64,000 nt of DNA, from positions 1 to 64,000 of the forward strand of contig PAKU01000033.1 in assembly GCA_002706265.1 (NCBI GenBank), in the 5' to 3' direction. This stretch comes from Polycyclovorans sp. Lineage in GTDB: Bacteria; Pseudomonadota; Gammaproteobacteria; Nevskiales; Nevskiaceae. Shown piece after piece: positions 1-9,271 of the stretch. The translations under genes were made by a program, and so were the position numbers. The notes beneath the pieces are model-generated. The model ran no database searches. It saw nothing but the letters and a program-made list of their open reading frames with translations, and had not been told where the DNA came from. The first letter of the stretch is position 1, and every line of letters starts with the position of its first letter.

Positions 1-106
<106 letters not shown>

Positions 107-131
107 GTCGTTACCAGCACTTCCCTTTTGG

Positions 132-164
132 ACGGGGCGCGGCTACACTTCGCGCCCCGTTTTT
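132..164 (+). terminator. Rho-independent terminator after tuf
   Basis: A perfect 10-bp stem (ACGGGGCGCG at 132-141 pairing with CGCGCCCCGT at 151-160) with a 9-nt loop is followed by a T run. It starts 25 bp after the tuf stop and ends about 30 bp before rpsJ, so it separates the str and S10 units or attenuates read-through between them. Confidence 0.85.
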
Positions 165-193
165 ATTCTGCTCTTTAAGACCTGAGACCTCGC

Positions 194-511
194 ATGGCCG
201 CGACCAGCCAATCCATTCGTATCCGGCTCAAGGCGTTCGATCACCGCTTGATTGACAAATCAGCGAAAGAGATCGTCGAGACCGCAAAGCGCACCGGCGC
301 CGTTGTACACGGCCCGATTCCGCTGCCGACCCGCAAGGAACGTTTCACGGTGCTGACCTCGCCGCACGTCGACAAAGACGCGCGCGACCAGTACGAGATT
401 CGTACCCACAAGCGCCTCATGCAAATCGTCGACCCGACGGAGAAGACCGTGGACGCCCTGTCCAAGCTCGATCTGCCGGCGGGTGTCGAAGTGCAGATCA
501 AAGTCAACTGA
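194..511 (+). CDS. rpsJ: 30S ribosomal protein uS10
   Basis: This 105-residue protein is close to the 103 of E. coli S10 and carries the family core [14 protein letters not shown] and [14 protein letters not shown]10 sits in the head of the 30S subunit and, as NusE, also joins NusB in transcription antitermination. It is the first gene of the S10 cluster. No long leader of the kind used by L4 feedback in E. coli is visible, since only 87 nt separate tuf from rpsJ and a terminator fills a third of that. Start ATG 194 gives the family N terminus with a two-residue extension. Confidence 0.98.
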   Translation: MAATSQSIRIRLKAFDHRLIDKSAKEIVETAKRTGAVVHGPIPLPTRKERFTVLTSPHVDKDARDQYEIRTHKRLMQIVDPTEKTVDALSKLDLPAGVEVQIKVN

Positions 512-526
512 TCGGATTTAAGACAC

Positions 527-1165
527 ATGGCGATTTCCATTATTGGTCGTAAAGTTGGCATGACCCGCGTCTTCACCGACGCCGGTGAAGCCATTCCGGT
601 CACAGTCATCGAGTGCGAGCCCAATCGCGTCACCCAGGTGAAAACACCTGAGACCGACGGCTACAGCGCAATTCAGGTCACGGTTGGCACGCAGAAGGTG
701 AGTCGTCTCACCCAAGCGGCCGCCGGCCACTTCAAGAAAGCAGGTGTCGAACCCGGCCGGGGGCTCTGGGAGCTCCGTGTCGGTGACGACATGATTGCGG
801 ATTACGCCTACGGCGCCGAGGTTCGGGTCGATGCATTTGCCGACATCAAGTCGGTCGATGTCACCGGCACCAGCATCGGCAAGGGTTTTGCCGGCGGCAT
901 GAAGCGTTGGGGTTTCAAGGGCGGTCGTGCCACGCACGGCAACTCCTTGTCGCACCGCGCTCCGGGTTCGATTGGTCAACGCCAGTCACCGGGCAAAGTG
1001 TTCAAAAACAAAAAGATGGCCGGACAGATGGGGAACAAGCAGATCACTGCCTTGAACCTCTCGCTCGTCCGGGTCGACTCAGAACGGAACCTGCTGCTCG
1101 TCAAGGGCGCGGTGCCGGGCGCCGATAACGGGAACGTCATCGTGCGCCCCACGGTGAAAGCTTAA
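527..1165 (+). CDS. rplC: 50S ribosomal protein uL3
   Basis: A 212-residue L3 with both parts of the family: an N-terminal barrel ([16 protein letters not shown]) and the long loop that reaches the peptidyl-transferase centre (about residues 120-165, [20 protein letters not shown]). The loop holds [11 protein letters not shown]; the first Gln, near residue 151, matches the glutamine methylated by PrmB in E. coli, so methylation is likely. L3 helps start 50S assembly. It lies 15 nt after rpsJ and 22 nt before rplD. Confidence 0.98.
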   Translation: MAISIIGRKVGMTRVFTDAGEAIPVTVIECEPNRVTQVKTPETDGYSAIQVTVGTQKVSRLTQAAAGHFKKAGVEPGRGLWELRVGDDMIADYAYGAEVRVDAFADIKSVDVTGTSIGKGFAGGMKRWGFKGGRATHGNSLSHRAPGSIGQRQSPGKVFKNKKMAGQMGNKQITALNLSLVRVDSERNLLLVKGAVPGADNGNVIVRPTVKA

Positions 1166-1187
1166 TTCACTGGGGAAAAACGGCGAA

Positions 1188-1790
1188 ATGGACATTGAAA
1201 TGAATAACGCAGCCAGCCTGAACCTCGCAGACAGCGTGTTCGGGGCTGAATACAACGAAGCCCTCGTGCATCAGGTCGTGGTCGCCTACATGAACGGCGG
1301 TCGCGCGGGCACCAAGGCGCAAAAATCGAAGGCGATGGTCTCCGGCGGTGGCAAGAAGCCCTGGAAACAGAAGGGCACCGGCCGCGCGCGCGCCGGCTCG
1401 ATCCGCTCGCCCCTGTGGCGTGGGGGTGGCAAGACCTTTGCCGCCGTGCCCCGCGATTTCTCGCAGAAGGTCAACCGCAAGATGTATCGCGGCGCCATGC
1501 GCTCGATCTTCTCCGAACTGCTGCGTCGTGGCGACCTCACGATCGCCGAGCAGTTCGCGGTGAGCGAGCCCAAGACCAAGGCCTTCCTGTCGGCAATCGA
1601 GCCGTTTGGCGACCGTGATCTGCTGATCATCACCAGCGAAGTCAATCGCGAACTCTTTCTGTCTTCGCGCAACGTGCCGCACGTTGGCCTGAGCGATGTC
1701 GAAAGCCTCAACCCGGTTGCGCTGCTGCGTCACAAGAAAGTGGTCGTGACGGCAGAAGCAGCCAAGAAAATCGAAGGATGGTTGGCGTGA
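1188..1790 (+). CDS. rplD: 50S ribosomal protein uL4
   Basis: This 200-residue L4 has the globular domain plus the basic loop (about residues 45-75, with [19 protein letters not shown]) that lines the peptide exit tunnel near the macrolide site. In E. coli L4 also represses its own operon through the S10 leader; a matching leader is not evident here. ATG 1188 is taken as the start because a GGGGA stretch lies upstream at 1172-1176; an in-frame ATG at 1200 has no such site. The gene ends inside the start of rplW. Confidence 0.97.
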   Translation: MDIEMNNAASLNLADSVFGAEYNEALVHQVVVAYMNGGRAGTKAQKSKAMVSGGGKKPWKQKGTGRARAGSIRSPLWRGGGKTFAAVPRDFSQKVNRKMYRGAMRSIFSELLRRGDLTIAEQFAVSEPKTKAFLSAIEPFGDRDLLIITSEVNRELFLSSRNVPHVGLSDVESLNPVALLRHKKVVVTAEAAKKIEGWLA

Positions 1791-2086
1791 ATATCGAACG
1801 TATCCATCAGGTCATCTTGGCGCCCGTGATCTCGGAGAAGGCGAACCGCATCGCCGAGAAGAACAACCAGGCCGCATTCAAAGTGCTGCCCGGCGCCACC
1901 AAGGACGAGATCAAGAAGGCCGTTGAGACCTTGTTCGAAGTCAGCGTCGTGTCCGTGAGCACCTTGAACGTCAAGGGCAAGACCAAGCGGTTTGGTCAGC
2001 GCATGGGCCGTCGCTCCGACTGGAAGAAGGCGTATGTGACGCTGGCCGAAGGTCAGCAGATCGACTTCGTCGGTCAGGCCAGCTAA
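1787..2086 (+). CDS. rplW: 50S ribosomal protein uL23 (GTG start)
   Basis: L23 sits at the exit of the peptide tunnel, where SRP and trigger factor dock. The protein reads [20 protein letters not shown] and has the conserved [20 protein letters not shown] loop. GTG 1787 is preferred over the upstream ATG 1778: it overlaps the rplD stop as GTGA, it is preceded by AAGGA at 1774-1778 with 8-nt spacing, and it gives 99 residues against 100 in E. coli. The ATG at 1778 would itself overlap that SD site. Confidence 0.93.
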   Translation: MNIERIHQVILAPVISEKANRIAEKNNQAAFKVLPGATKDEIKKAVETLFEVSVVSVSTLNVKGKTKRFGQRMGRRSDWKKAYVTLAEGQQIDFVGQAS

Positions 2087-2096
2087 GGACAAGAAC

Positions 2097-2927
2097 ATGC
2101 CAGTCATTCAAATGAAGCCGACGTCACCGGGCCAGCGCCATGTGGTGCGGGTCGTGACCGAAGGCCTGCACAAGGGTGCGCCGTACGCACCGTTGGTCGA
2201 GGGCGCGCACGCGACCGGCGGCCGCAACAACAACGGCCACATGACCACGCGCCACAAGGGCGGCGGTCACAAGCAGCGCTATCGCGTGATCGATTTCAAG
2301 CGCGACAAGGACGGAATTCCGGCCAAGGTCGAGCGGATCGAGTACGACCCCAACCGCTCCTCGCATATCGCCCTGCTGCTGTACGCAGACGGCGAGCGTC
2401 GGTACATCATCGCGCCGCGTGGCGTGAAGGCTGACGACATGCTGCAGAACGGCACCGATGCGCCGATCAAGGCCGGCAACTGCCTGCCGATCAAGAACAT
2501 CCCGGTGGGCTCAACGATCCACTGCATCGAAATGCGGCCTGGCAAGGGTGCGCAGATCGCGCGCTCGGCGGGCGCCGCCGTGCAGCTGGTGGCCCGTGAG
2601 GGCACCTACGCCACCGTGCGTCTGCGTTCCGGTGAAATGCGCAAGATCCTGGCCGAGTGCCGGGCCACCCTGGGCGAAGTCGGCAACTCCGACCACAACC
2701 TGCGCCAGTACGGCAAGGCCGGTGCGAAACGCTGGAAGGGCGTGCGCCCGACCACCCGCGGTGTCGTGATGAACCCGGTCGACCACCCGCACGGTGGTGG
2801 TGAAGGCAAGTCCGGCCAGGGCAACCCCCATCCGGTCACGCCCTGGGGTCAGCAGACCAAGGGTCTCAAGACGCGCAACAACAAGCGCACGCAGGCTTTC
2901 ATCCTGCGCAGCCGCAAGAAGAAGTAA
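2097..2927 (+). CDS. rplB: 50S ribosomal protein uL2
   Basis: A full-length L2 of 276 residues (E. coli 273). The OB-fold and SH3-like domains are followed by the signature [15 protein letters not shown] near residues 228-242; His230 corresponds to the His229 of E. coli that is important for peptidyl-transferase activity and subunit association. The basic C-terminal tail ([19 protein letters not shown]) is intact. It follows rplW by 10 nt in the S10 cluster. Confidence 0.98.
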   Translation: MPVIQMKPTSPGQRHVVRVVTEGLHKGAPYAPLVEGAHATGGRNNNGHMTTRHKGGGHKQRYRVIDFKRDKDGIPAKVERIEYDPNRSSHIALLLYADGERRYIIAPRGVKADDMLQNGTDAPIKAGNCLPIKNIPVGSTIHCIEMRPGKGAQIARSAGAAVQLVAREGTYATVRLRSGEMRKILAECRATLGEVGNSDHNLRQYGKAGAKRWKGVRPTTRGVVMNPVDHPHGGGEGKSGQGNPHPVTPWGQQTKGLKTRNNKRTQAFILRSRKKK

Positions 2928-2936
2928 GGACTGCTC

Positions 2937-3209
2937 ATGCCACGTTCCATCAAGAAGGGGCCGTTCGTCGATCACCACCTCGCCAAGAAGGTTGAGGAGT
3001 TGACCAACGCACGCGTCAAGAAGCCGATCAAGACCTGGTCGCGCCGTTCCATGGTGACCCCCGACATGGTCGGTCTGACCATGCAGGTGCACAACGGTCG
3101 TCAGCATGTGCCGGTGTTTGTCACCGACAACATGATCAGTCACAAATTGGGCGAGTTTGCGCCGACCCGGACGTTCAAGGGTCACGCGGACAAGTCCACC
3201 AAGAAATAA
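2937..3209 (+). CDS. rpsS: 30S ribosomal protein uS19
   Basis: This 90-residue S19 opens with [20 protein letters not shown] and has the conserved [20 protein letters not shown] and [16 protein letters not shown] blocks. S19 forms a pair with S13 in the 30S head and touches the A-site finger bridge. It starts 9 nt after rplB and ends 12 nt before rplV, so it is read as part of the S10 transcript. Confidence 0.98.
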   Translation: MPRSIKKGPFVDHHLAKKVEELTNARVKKPIKTWSRRSMVTPDMVGLTMQVHNGRQHVPVFVTDNMISHKLGEFAPTRTFKGHADKSTKK

Positions 3210-3221
3210 GGGCGGCCCATC

Positions 3222-3554
3222 ATGCAAACCCACGCCGTTCTGAAGTTTGTTCGCCTGTCGCCCCAGAAGGGACGACTGGTGGCCGATCTGGTCCGGGGCA
3301 AGAAAGTTGATGAAGCCATCAACACGCTGAAGTTTTCCAATCAGCGTGCGGCCGGTCTCATCCGCAAGGTCCTCGAGTCCGCGATCGCCAACGCCGAAAA
3401 CAACCTCGGTGCCGATGTTGACGAGCTCAAGGTCAGCGAAATCTTCGTTGACCAGGGTCCTGTGCTGCGCCGCATCATGCCGCGCGCCAAGGGCCGAGCC
3501 GACCGCATCAGCAAGCCGACCAGCCATATCACCATCCGTGTGAGCGACGAGTAA
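3222..3554 (+). CDS. rplV: 50S ribosomal protein uL22
   Basis: A 110-residue L22, the same length as in E. coli. The N-terminal part ([23 protein letters not shown]) and the C-terminal hairpin (about residues 80-100, [23 protein letters not shown]) that extends along the exit tunnel opposite L4 are both present. Changes in this hairpin cause macrolide resistance in other bacteria; nothing unusual is seen in it here. It ends 3 nt before rpsC. Confidence 0.98.
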   Translation: MQTHAVLKFVRLSPQKGRLVADLVRGKKVDEAINTLKFSNQRAAGLIRKVLESAIANAENNLGADVDELKVSEIFVDQGPVLRRIMPRAKGRADRISKPTSHITIRVSDE

Positions 3555-3557
3555 GCC

Positions 3558-4244
3558 ATGGGCCATAAAGTCAATCCAACCGGTTTCCGTCTGGGCGTTT
3601 CAACGCACTGGACGTCGAACTGGTATGCCGAAAAAGCCGCCTACGGCGAAAACCTGACGCGCGATATGGAAGTGCGCGAGTACCTGCGCAAGCGTCTGGC
3701 GCAGGCCAACGTCAGCCGCATCCAGATCGAGCGCCCGTCCAAGTCGGCCCGGGTGATCATTCACACCGCGCGGCCCGGCATCGTCATCGGCAAGAAAGGC
3801 GAGGACATCGAGAAGCTGAAGCAGGAAGTGGCCAAGCGTTTCGAGCTCAAGGCCGATTCCGTTCACATCAGCGTCGAGGAAATCCGCAAGCCGGAAACCG
3901 ACGCCAAGTTGGTCGCCGACAGCATCGCCCAGCAGCTTGAGCGTCGCATCATGTTCCGCCGTGCCATGAAGCGCTCGGTGCAGAACGCCATGCGTCAGGG
4001 TGCGGGCGGCATCAAGATCCAGGTGTCGGGTCGTTTGAATGGCGCCGAAATTGCCCGTACCGAGTGGTATCGCGAAGGCCGCGTGCCGCTGCACACCCTG
4101 CGTGCCTTTGTTGATTACGGCACGTCGGAAGCGCAGACCACCTACGGCATCATCGGCATCAAGGTGTGGGTCTTCAATGGCGAGGTTTTCGAAGAAAGCC
4201 GTGGCGCCAAGAAGGACGAATCCGCCGAGGCCGTTTCGGCCTGA
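3558..4244 (+). CDS. rpsC: 30S ribosomal protein uS3
   Basis: The 228-residue S3 has an N-terminal KH domain with the GxxG loop IGKKG at residues 77-81 and the C-terminal domain ([26 protein letters not shown]). S3 lines the mRNA entry channel with S4 and S5 and contributes to the ribosome helicase activity. It ends in an acidic Glu/Ala tail ([11 protein letters not shown]), slightly different from E. coli but of normal length. Spacing to rplP is 18 nt with an AGGAG-type site. Confidence 0.98.
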   Translation: MGHKVNPTGFRLGVSTHWTSNWYAEKAAYGENLTRDMEVREYLRKRLAQANVSRIQIERPSKSARVIIHTARPGIVIGKKGEDIEKLKQEVAKRFELKADSVHISVEEIRKPETDAKLVADSIAQQLERRIMFRRAMKRSVQNAMRQGAGGIKIQVSGRLNGAEIARTEWYREGRVPLHTLRAFVDYGTSEAQTTYGIIGIKVWVFNGEVFEESRGAKKDESAEAVSA

Positions 4245-4262
4245 CATTAGGAGCGCACTCTC

Positions 4263-4676
4263 ATGATGCAACCGAAGCGGACGAAATTCCGCAAACAGAT
4301 GAAGGGCACCAACCGCGGCATGACCTTTAACGGCAACAAGGTCAGCTTTGGCGAGTTTGGATTGAAGTCGACCGAGCACGGCCGCATCACGGCGCGTCAG
4401 ATCGAATCGGCCCGCCGCGTGATCACCCGGTACGTGAAGCGTGGGGGCAAGCTGTGGATTCGCATCTTCCCCGACGTCCCCGTCACCAAGAAGCCGTTGG
4501 AAGTTCGCATGGGCTCCGGCAAGGGCAACGTCGAGTACTGGGTCGCCAAGGTCCAGCCCGGCAAGATGCTCTATGAAATTGAAGGCGTCACCGAAGCCGA
4601 GGCGCAGGAAGCGTTCCGTCTTGCGGCGGCCAAGTTGTCGGTGAAAACCACCTTCGCTAACCGTACGGTGCTGTAA
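4263..4676 (+). CDS. rplP: 50S ribosomal protein uL16
   Basis: The 137-residue L16 starts [20 protein letters not shown], close to E. coli [15 protein letters not shown], which favours the first of the two adjacent ATGs. The loop [15 protein letters not shown] contains the arginine that YcfD-type oxygenases hydroxylate in E. coli L16 (Arg81), so the target is conserved. L16 binds near the A site and is added late in 50S assembly. rpmC begins at the base after its stop. Confidence 0.98.
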   Translation: MMQPKRTKFRKQMKGTNRGMTFNGNKVSFGEFGLKSTEHGRITARQIESARRVITRYVKRGGKLWIRIFPDVPVTKKPLEVRMGSGKGNVEYWVAKVQPGKMLYEIEGVTEAEAQEAFRLAAAKLSVKTTFANRTVL

Positions 4677-4883
4677 ATGAAAAGCGCTGAATACCTCAAA
4701 ACACTGAGCGGGAAGTCGGCTGACGAACTCCAGCAGGAGCTGGTCGCCCTTCGCAAAGAACAGTTCAACCTTCGGATGCAACGCGCAACCGGTCAGATGA
4801 ACCAGCACCATTTGATGGGCGTGGTTCGGAAAAACATTGCCCGCGTGAAATCCGTTCAATCGGCCCAGAGGGCTGCCAAATGA
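4677..4883 (+). CDS. rpmC: 50S ribosomal protein uL29
   Basis: This small helical protein of 68 residues (E. coli 63) has the family core [24 protein letters not shown] and the C-terminal [13 protein letters not shown]29 sits beside L23 at the tunnel exit and helps contact trigger factor and SRP. Its ATG directly follows the rplP stop and its own stop overlaps the rpsQ start as ATGA, which implies coupled translation. Confidence 0.97.
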   Translation: MKSAEYLKTLSGKSADELQQELVALRKEQFNLRMQRATGQMNQHHLMGVVRKNIARVKSVQSAQRAAK

Positions 4884-5155
4884 GCGAGACGCAAACGGTA
4901 AAGGGCGGTCGTCGCCTGGTCGGCACAGTGACCAGCGCCAAGCCCAACAAGACCATCACGGTGTTGATCGAGCGCAGCGAGAAGCATCCGCTGTACGGCA
5001 AGTACATTCGCCGCTCGACCAAGTTGCATGCGCATGATGAAGGCAATGTCTGCAACATTGGCGACCTGGTCGCCATTGTCGAGTCGCGCCCCATTTCGCG
5101 TACCAAGCATTTCAAGCTGGTTGAAGTCCTGGCCAAGGGCGGGGTGGTCGCATGA
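4880..5155 (+). CDS. rpsQ: 30S ribosomal protein uS17
   Basis: A 91-residue S17 with the OB-fold pattern [22 protein letters not shown] and the loop [19 protein letters not shown] that binds 16S rRNA helices 7 and 11. It is one of the primary 30S assembly proteins. The gene overlaps rpmC by 4 nt at its start and rplN by 4 nt at its end, both as ATGA. Confidence 0.98.
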   Translation: MSETQTVKGGRRLVGTVTSAKPNKTITVLIERSEKHPLYGKYIRRSTKLHAHDEGNVCNIGDLVAIVESRPISRTKHFKLVEVLAKGGVVA

Positions 5156-5517
5156 TTCAACAGGAAAGTTTTCTGCTGGCTGCCGATAACAGCGGCGCCA
5201 AGCTGGTGCAGGTGATCCAGGTCAAGGGCAGCAGCCGTCGCCGTTATGCCGGGGTGGGTGATCTGGTCAAGGTCACCGTCAAAGACGCCATTCCACGCGG
5301 CAAGGTGAAGAAGGGTGAAGTGCACGACGCCGTCGTGGTGCGCACCCGTCACGCCATTCGCCGTCCGGATGGTTCGGCCATTCGTTTCGACAACAACGCC
5401 GCAGTGTTGCTGTCGAGCAAGGGCGAACCCCTGGGCACCCGTATCTTCGGGCCCGTGACGCGCGAACTGCGCGAGCGGTTCATGAAGATCGTGTCCCTCG
5501 CCCCTGAAGTGATGTGA
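5152..5517 (+). CDS. rplN: 50S ribosomal protein uL14
   Basis: The 121-residue L14 (E. coli 123) contains [46 protein letters not shown] and the end [25 protein letters not shown]14 forms intersubunit bridges with 16S rRNA and is the docking site for the silencing factor RsfS. In the E. coli system the spc operon starts at this gene; here the 4-nt overlap with rpsQ shows continuous reading from the S10 cluster. Confidence 0.98.
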   Translation: MIQQESFLLAADNSGAKLVQVIQVKGSSRRRYAGVGDLVKVTVKDAIPRGKVKKGEVHDAVVVRTRHAIRRPDGSAIRFDNNAAVLLSSKGEPLGTRIFGPVTRELRERFMKIVSLAPEVM

Positions 5518-5528
5518 GGTAGCCGCAC

Positions 5529-5855
5529 ATGAAAAAGATCAAATCAGGCGACGAAGTCGTCGTCATCTGTGGCAAAGACAAGGGCCGTCGCGGCCGCGTT
5601 GAGCAGGTGCTCGCCAACGGCAAGTTGGTGATCGACGGCATCAACGTGGTGAAGAAGAGCCAGCGTCCCAACCCGCAGGCCGGTGTTGCCGGCGGCGTGG
5701 TCGAAAAGACCATGCCGATCCAGGCTTCCAACGTGATGCTGTGGAACGCGCAGGCGGACAAGGGTGATCGCGTCGCAATTCGCATAGAAGGCGAAGGCGA
5801 CTCGGCCCGCAAGGTGCGCATCTTCAAGTCGACGCAAACCCCCGTCGACGCTTAA
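5529..5855 (+). CDS. rplX: 50S ribosomal protein uL24
   Basis: This 108-residue L24 has an N-terminal KOW motif (about residues 2-30, [21 protein letters not shown]) followed by [24 protein letters not shown]24 is one of the two proteins that start 50S assembly by binding the 5' end of 23S rRNA. Spacing of 11 nt from rplN and 9 nt to rplE fits one transcript. Confidence 0.98.
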   Translation: MKKIKSGDEVVVICGKDKGRRGRVEQVLANGKLVIDGINVVKKSQRPNPQAGVAGGVVEKTMPIQASNVMLWNAQADKGDRVAIRIEGEGDSARKVRIFKSTQTPVDA

Positions 5856-5864
5856 GGATCAACG

Positions 5865-6410
5865 ATGTCCAATTTTCAGACTTTTTACCAAAACGAGGTC
5901 GTGCCGAAATTGCGCAAGGACCTCGGTCTGGGCGCGATGGAAGTGCCGCGCATCTCCAAGATCACCCTGAACATGGGTGTAGGCGAAGCCACGACCGACA
6001 AGAAGATCATGGAGCACGCCGTTGCCGACATGATCGCCATCGCCGGCCAGAAGCCGGTGGTCACCAAGTCACGCATCGCGGTTGCCGGCTTCAAGATTCG
6101 CGAGAACTATCCGGTCGGCGTGATGGTCACCTTGCGTCGTGAGCGCATGTACGAATTCTTCGAGCGTCTGGTGAACGTGGCGCTGCCGCGTATCCGCGAC
6201 TTCCGCGGTATCAACGCGCGGGGCTTTGACGGCCGCGGCAATTTCAACTTCGGCGTGACCGAGCAGATCATCTTCGCGGAAATCGACTACGACAAGGTCG
6301 ACGCCACCCGCGGCATGAACATCTCGGTGACCACCACGGCCAAGAACGATGAGCAAGGCCGCGCCCTGCTGGACGCGTTCGGCTTCCCGTTCCGCAAGCA
6401 AGGGCAATAG
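5865..6410 (+). CDS. rplE: 50S ribosomal protein uL5
   Basis: A 181-residue L5 with the RNP-like fold: [11 protein letters not shown] near the N terminus, [37 protein letters not shown] in the middle and the loop [27 protein letters not shown]5 binds 5S rRNA together with L18 and contacts the P-site tRNA and S13. The length is close to the 179 of E. coli, and the gene ends 3 nt before rpsN. Confidence 0.98.
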   Translation: MSNFQTFYQNEVVPKLRKDLGLGAMEVPRISKITLNMGVGEATTDKKIMEHAVADMIAIAGQKPVVTKSRIAVAGFKIRENYPVGVMVTLRRERMYEFFERLVNVALPRIRDFRGINARGFDGRGNFNFGVTEQIIFAEIDYDKVDATRGMNISVTTTAKNDEQGRALLDAFGFPFRKQGQ

Positions 6411-6413
6411 AAC

Positions 6414-6719
6414 ATGGCAAAGACCAACATGATCGAGCGCGAGAAAAAGCGCGCCAAGCTCGTTGCGAAGTTCGCGGCGAAGCGTCAGAAACTGCGCGAG
6501 ATCATCGCCGACCCGAATGCGTCCTACGAGGACAAGCAGGCCGCAGTGGTGCAGATGCAGAAGCAGCCGCGCGATGCCAGCTACACCCGTCAGGTGCGCC
6601 GCTGCAAGCTCACCGGCCGCACGCGCGGTGTCTATCGCAAGTTCGGTCTGGGTCGTCACAAGCTTCGCGAGGCCGCCATGCGCGGTGAAGTCCCGGGCCT
6701 CAAGAAGGCGAGCTGGTAA
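6414..6719 (+). CDS. rpsN: 30S ribosomal protein uS14 (zinc-free form)
   Basis: The 101-residue S14 is the long form without the CxxC-CxxC zinc ribbon: only one cysteine is present, in [27 protein letters not shown]. This long form is typical of gammaproteobacteria and does not need zinc. S14 lies in the 30S head next to S3, S10 and S19. The gene is packed 3 nt after rplE and 17 nt before rpsH. Confidence 0.97.
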   Translation: MAKTNMIEREKKRAKLVAKFAAKRQKLREIIADPNASYEDKQAAVVQMQKQPRDASYTRQVRRCKLTGRTRGVYRKFGLGRHKLREAAMRGEVPGLKKASW

Positions 6720-6736
6720 CAAAGGCGAATGATTCA

Positions 6737-7135
6737 ATGAGCATGCATGACCCCATCGCAGATTTCCTGACCCGCATCCGCAACGGCCAGATGGCCAAGC
6801 AGAAGGAAGTGATTTCCCCTTCCTCCAAGGCCAAGGAAGCCATTGCCCGCGTTCTCAAGGACGAGGGCTACATCGCCGATTTTTCGGTGTCGGACGTTGC
6901 TGGCAACAAGCGCGTGATGTCCGTGCGCCTGAAGTATTTCCAGGGCAAGCCCGTCATTGAGCGCATTCAGCGCATCAGCCGCCCGGCCCTGCGGGTTTAC
7001 AAGAACAAGGACGAGCTCCCCAAGGTGTTGGGCGGACTGGGTGTGGCCATCATCTCGACGTCGTCGGGTGTGATGAGCGACCGCCAGGCGCGCGCCACCG
7101 GACAGGGCGGCGAAGTGCTCTGCGTGGTGGCGTAA
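6737..7135 (+). CDS. rpsH: 30S ribosomal protein uS8
   Basis: This 132-residue S8 has both halves of the family: [21 protein letters not shown] at the start and the RNA-binding end [33 protein letters not shown]8 binds helix 21 of 16S rRNA and, in E. coli, represses the spc operon by binding an rRNA-like hairpin at the rplE start. No such hairpin was identified here by eye. It lies between rpsN and rplF. Confidence 0.98.
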   Translation: MSMHDPIADFLTRIRNGQMAKQKEVISPSSKAKEAIARVLKDEGYIADFSVSDVAGNKRVMSVRLKYFQGKPVIERIQRISRPALRVYKNKDELPKVLGGLGVAIISTSSGVMSDRQARATGQGGEVLCVVA

Positions 7136-7166
7136 GCCACGCTGCCGATAGAACCAGGAATCGATT

Positions 7167-7697
7167 ATGTCTCGTGTCGCAAAAAATCCGATCTCATTGC
7201 CCAAGGGCGTGGATCTGCAAATCGATGCATCTAACGTGTCGGTCAAAGGCAGCAAGGGCAGCCTGAACTTCACGCTGCCCAAGGGCATTCTGCTGGAGCA
7301 GGATGGCCAGACGATCACCGTTGCCGCCGACTGCATCGTTCGTGACGCCGCCAAGTCGGGCACCGTACGTGCCGTCGTTGCGAACATGGTCAAAGGCGTT
7401 TCGGAAGGCTATGAGCGCCGCCTGCAGCTGGTCGGCGTGGGTTATCGCGCGTCAACCCAGGGCAAGATCGTGAATCTGGCCGTGGGCCTGTCGCACCCGG
7501 TCAACTATCCGATCCCTGAAGGCATCACGGTGGAAACGCCGAGCCAGACCGAGATCGTGATTCGCGGTGCCGACAAGCAGGTCGTCGGGCAGGTCGCGGC
7601 CGATCTGCGCAGCTACCGTCCGCCAGAGCCTTACAAGGGCAAAGGTGTGCGTTATCTGGGCGAGAAGGTCGTCATGAAAGAAGCGAAGAAGAAGTAA
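7167..7697 (+). CDS. rplF: 50S ribosomal protein uL6
   Basis: A 176-residue L6, one residue shorter than E. coli, with two repeated alpha/beta domains: the first from [15 protein letters not shown], the second containing [13 protein letters not shown] and ending [22 protein letters not shown], the part that contacts the sarcin-ricin loop region. It is followed by a 50-nt gap before rplR, the longest gap within the spc segment before secY. Confidence 0.98.
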   Translation: MSRVAKNPISLPKGVDLQIDASNVSVKGSKGSLNFTLPKGILLEQDGQTITVAADCIVRDAAKSGTVRAVVANMVKGVSEGYERRLQLVGVGYRASTQGKIVNLAVGLSHPVNYPIPEGITVETPSQTEIVIRGADKQVVGQVAADLRSYRPPEPYKGKGVRYLGEKVVMKEAKKK

Positions 7698-7747
7698 CGC
7701 CCGATCAACGCCGACGTCACCGCATTCATTAAAAGTTCGAGAGTGGC

Positions 7748-8098
7748 ATGAAAGACAAGAAGACAGCCCGCATTCGTCGCGCCCGCCGCACCCGCGCACG
7801 CATTCGCAGCCTGGGCGTTCCCCGTTTGTGTGTGCATCGCACGCCGCGGCATATCTATGCGCAGCTGATCGCGCCCGACGCGGCCACTGTGCTGGCATCG
7901 GCCTCAACGCTGGAATCCAGCCTCGGGCTGGCCGCCACCGGCAACGTCGAGGCCGCCAAGAAAATCGGTGCCTTGATTGCCGAGCGCGCCAAGGCCGCCG
8001 GGATCAGCAGCGTTGCATTTGATCGGTCCGGGTTCCAGTACCACGGACGTATCCAGGCGTTGGCTGATGCCGCGCGCGAAGCCGGATTGGAGTTTTAA
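7748..8098 (+). CDS. rplR: 50S ribosomal protein uL18
   Basis: The 116-residue L18 has the basic N terminus ([34 protein letters not shown]) and ends [26 protein letters not shown], the standard C terminus. L18 with L5 anchors 5S rRNA in the central protuberance. E. coli L18 is 117 residues. It starts 50 nt after rplF and is 3 nt from rpsE. Confidence 0.98.
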   Translation: MKDKKTARIRRARRTRARIRSLGVPRLCVHRTPRHIYAQLIAPDAATVLASASTLESSLGLAATGNVEAAKKIGALIAERAKAAGISSVAFDRSGFQYHGRIQALADAAREAGLEF

Positions 8099-8101
8099 GC
8101 A

Positions 8102-8611
8102 ATGGCATCTAATTTTCAGTACGACGACCAGGGCAGCGATCTCAAAGAGAAGCTGATCACCGTTAACCGCGTTTCGAAGACGGTGAAGGGCGGCAAGCAA
8201 TTCGCGTTCACCGCGCTCACCGTGGTTGGCGACGGCGAAGGCCGCGTTGGCTTTGGTTACGGCAAGGCCAAGGAAGTGCCGGCGGCCATCGCCAAGGCCA
8301 TGGACCAGGCCAAGAAAAGCATGGTTACCGTGGCCCTGCGCGGCGGTACCGTGCAGCACGAAATCTGGGGCGAGCATGGCGCGAGCCGCGTGTTCCTGCG
8401 CCCGGCTTCTGAAGGTACCGGCGTGATTGCCGGGGGTGCGATGCGCGCGGTGTTCGAAGTGGCCGGCGTACACAACATCCTCGCCAAGTCGCTGGGCTCG
8501 CGGAACTCGATCAACGTCGTCCGCGCCACCATCAACGCGCTGAAGAAGATGAACCTTCCGTCGGAAATTGCCGCCAAGCGTGGCAAGACGATCGAAGAAA
8601 TCCTGGGCTAA
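8102..8611 (+). CDS. rpsE: 30S ribosomal protein uS5
   Basis: This 169-residue S5 has the double-stranded-RNA-binding-like N domain ([47 protein letters not shown]) and the C domain with [21 protein letters not shown]. The loop around residues 20-30, where mutations cause spectinomycin resistance elsewhere, keeps the usual VSKTVKGGK sequence. S5 acts with S3 and S4 at the mRNA entry site. Confidence 0.98.
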   Translation: MASNFQYDDQGSDLKEKLITVNRVSKTVKGGKQFAFTALTVVGDGEGRVGFGYGKAKEVPAAIAKAMDQAKKSMVTVALRGGTVQHEIWGEHGASRVFLRPASEGTGVIAGGAMRAVFEVAGVHNILAKSLGSRNSINVVRATINALKKMNLPSEIAAKRGKTIEEILG

Positions 8612-8620
8612 GGAATCGAC

Positions 8621-8809
8621 ATGAGCAGCAACAAACAAATCAAAGTGACGCTGTTGCGCAGCCTCGCCAAGCGTCTGCCCAACCATGTGGCCTGCGCGCA
8701 TGGTCTGGGTCTCCGTCGCCCGAACAACACCAAGACCCTGACGGCCAGCCCCGAAGTCATGGGCATGGTCGCTAAGATCAGCTATCTGCTGAAAGTGGAA
8801 GAAATCTAA
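8621..8809 (+). CDS. rpmD: 50S ribosomal protein uL30
   Basis: A 62-residue L30 in the short bacterial form, with [34 protein letters not shown] and an intact C terminus. It contacts 23S rRNA domain II and the L7Ae-like neighbourhood. Its TAA overlaps the following ATG by one base (TAATG), so L15 translation is likely coupled to it. Confidence 0.97.
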   Translation: MSSNKQIKVTLLRSLAKRLPNHVACAHGLGLRRPNNTKTLTASPEVMGMVAKISYLLKVEEI

Positions 8810-9246
8810 TGATGAAGCTCAACGAGATGAGCCCCGCCGAAGGCTCCAAAACCGCGCGGACCCGCGTTGGCCGCGGCATCGGCTCGGGTCTGGGCAAGAC
8901 CGCTGGCCGGGGTCATAAAGGCCAGCACGCCCGCAAGGGTGGCTATCACAAAGTGGGCTTCGAAGGCGGCCAGATGCCGATCCAGCGTCGCCTGCCGAAG
9001 CGCGGCTTCACCTCGCAGCAGTCGCTGACCCGCGTCGAGTTGACGCTGGGCAAGCTCGAGAAGATGAAGGCCACCGAGATCGATCTGGCCACGCTGATCG
9101 CAGAGGGTGTGGTGCGCCGTGACACGCTGTCGGTCAAGGTCATCAAGTCGGGTTCGATCAGCCGTGCGGTGACGATTCGCGGGATCGGCATCACCGCCGG
9201 CGCACGCGAAGCCGTGACCGCCGCTGGCGGCTCGATCGCGGAATAA
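8809..9246 (+). CDS. rplO: 50S ribosomal protein uL15
   Basis: The 145-residue L15 begins [45 protein letters not shown]; this Gly/Arg-rich N-terminal tail runs deep into the 50S subunit. The globular C domain ends [10 protein letters not shown]. Two ATGs (8809 and 8812) are adjacent; the first overlaps the rpmD stop. L15 joins late in 50S assembly. secY follows after 25 nt, the conserved spc order. Confidence 0.98.
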   Translation: MMKLNEMSPAEGSKTARTRVGRGIGSGLGKTAGRGHKGQHARKGGYHKVGFEGGQMPIQRRLPKRGFTSQQSLTRVELTLGKLEKMKATEIDLATLIAEGVVRRDTLSVKVIKSGSISRAVTIRGIGITAGAREAVTAAGGSIAE

Positions 9247-9271
9247 CGCTCTAACAACGCGCAAGGTAAAC

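Noticed and set aside
2511-4859. Long - strand open frames of 351 and 419 codons opposite rplB-rpmC
   Set aside because: They lie wholly antisense to conserved ribosomal genes and read like low-complexity GC shadow products.
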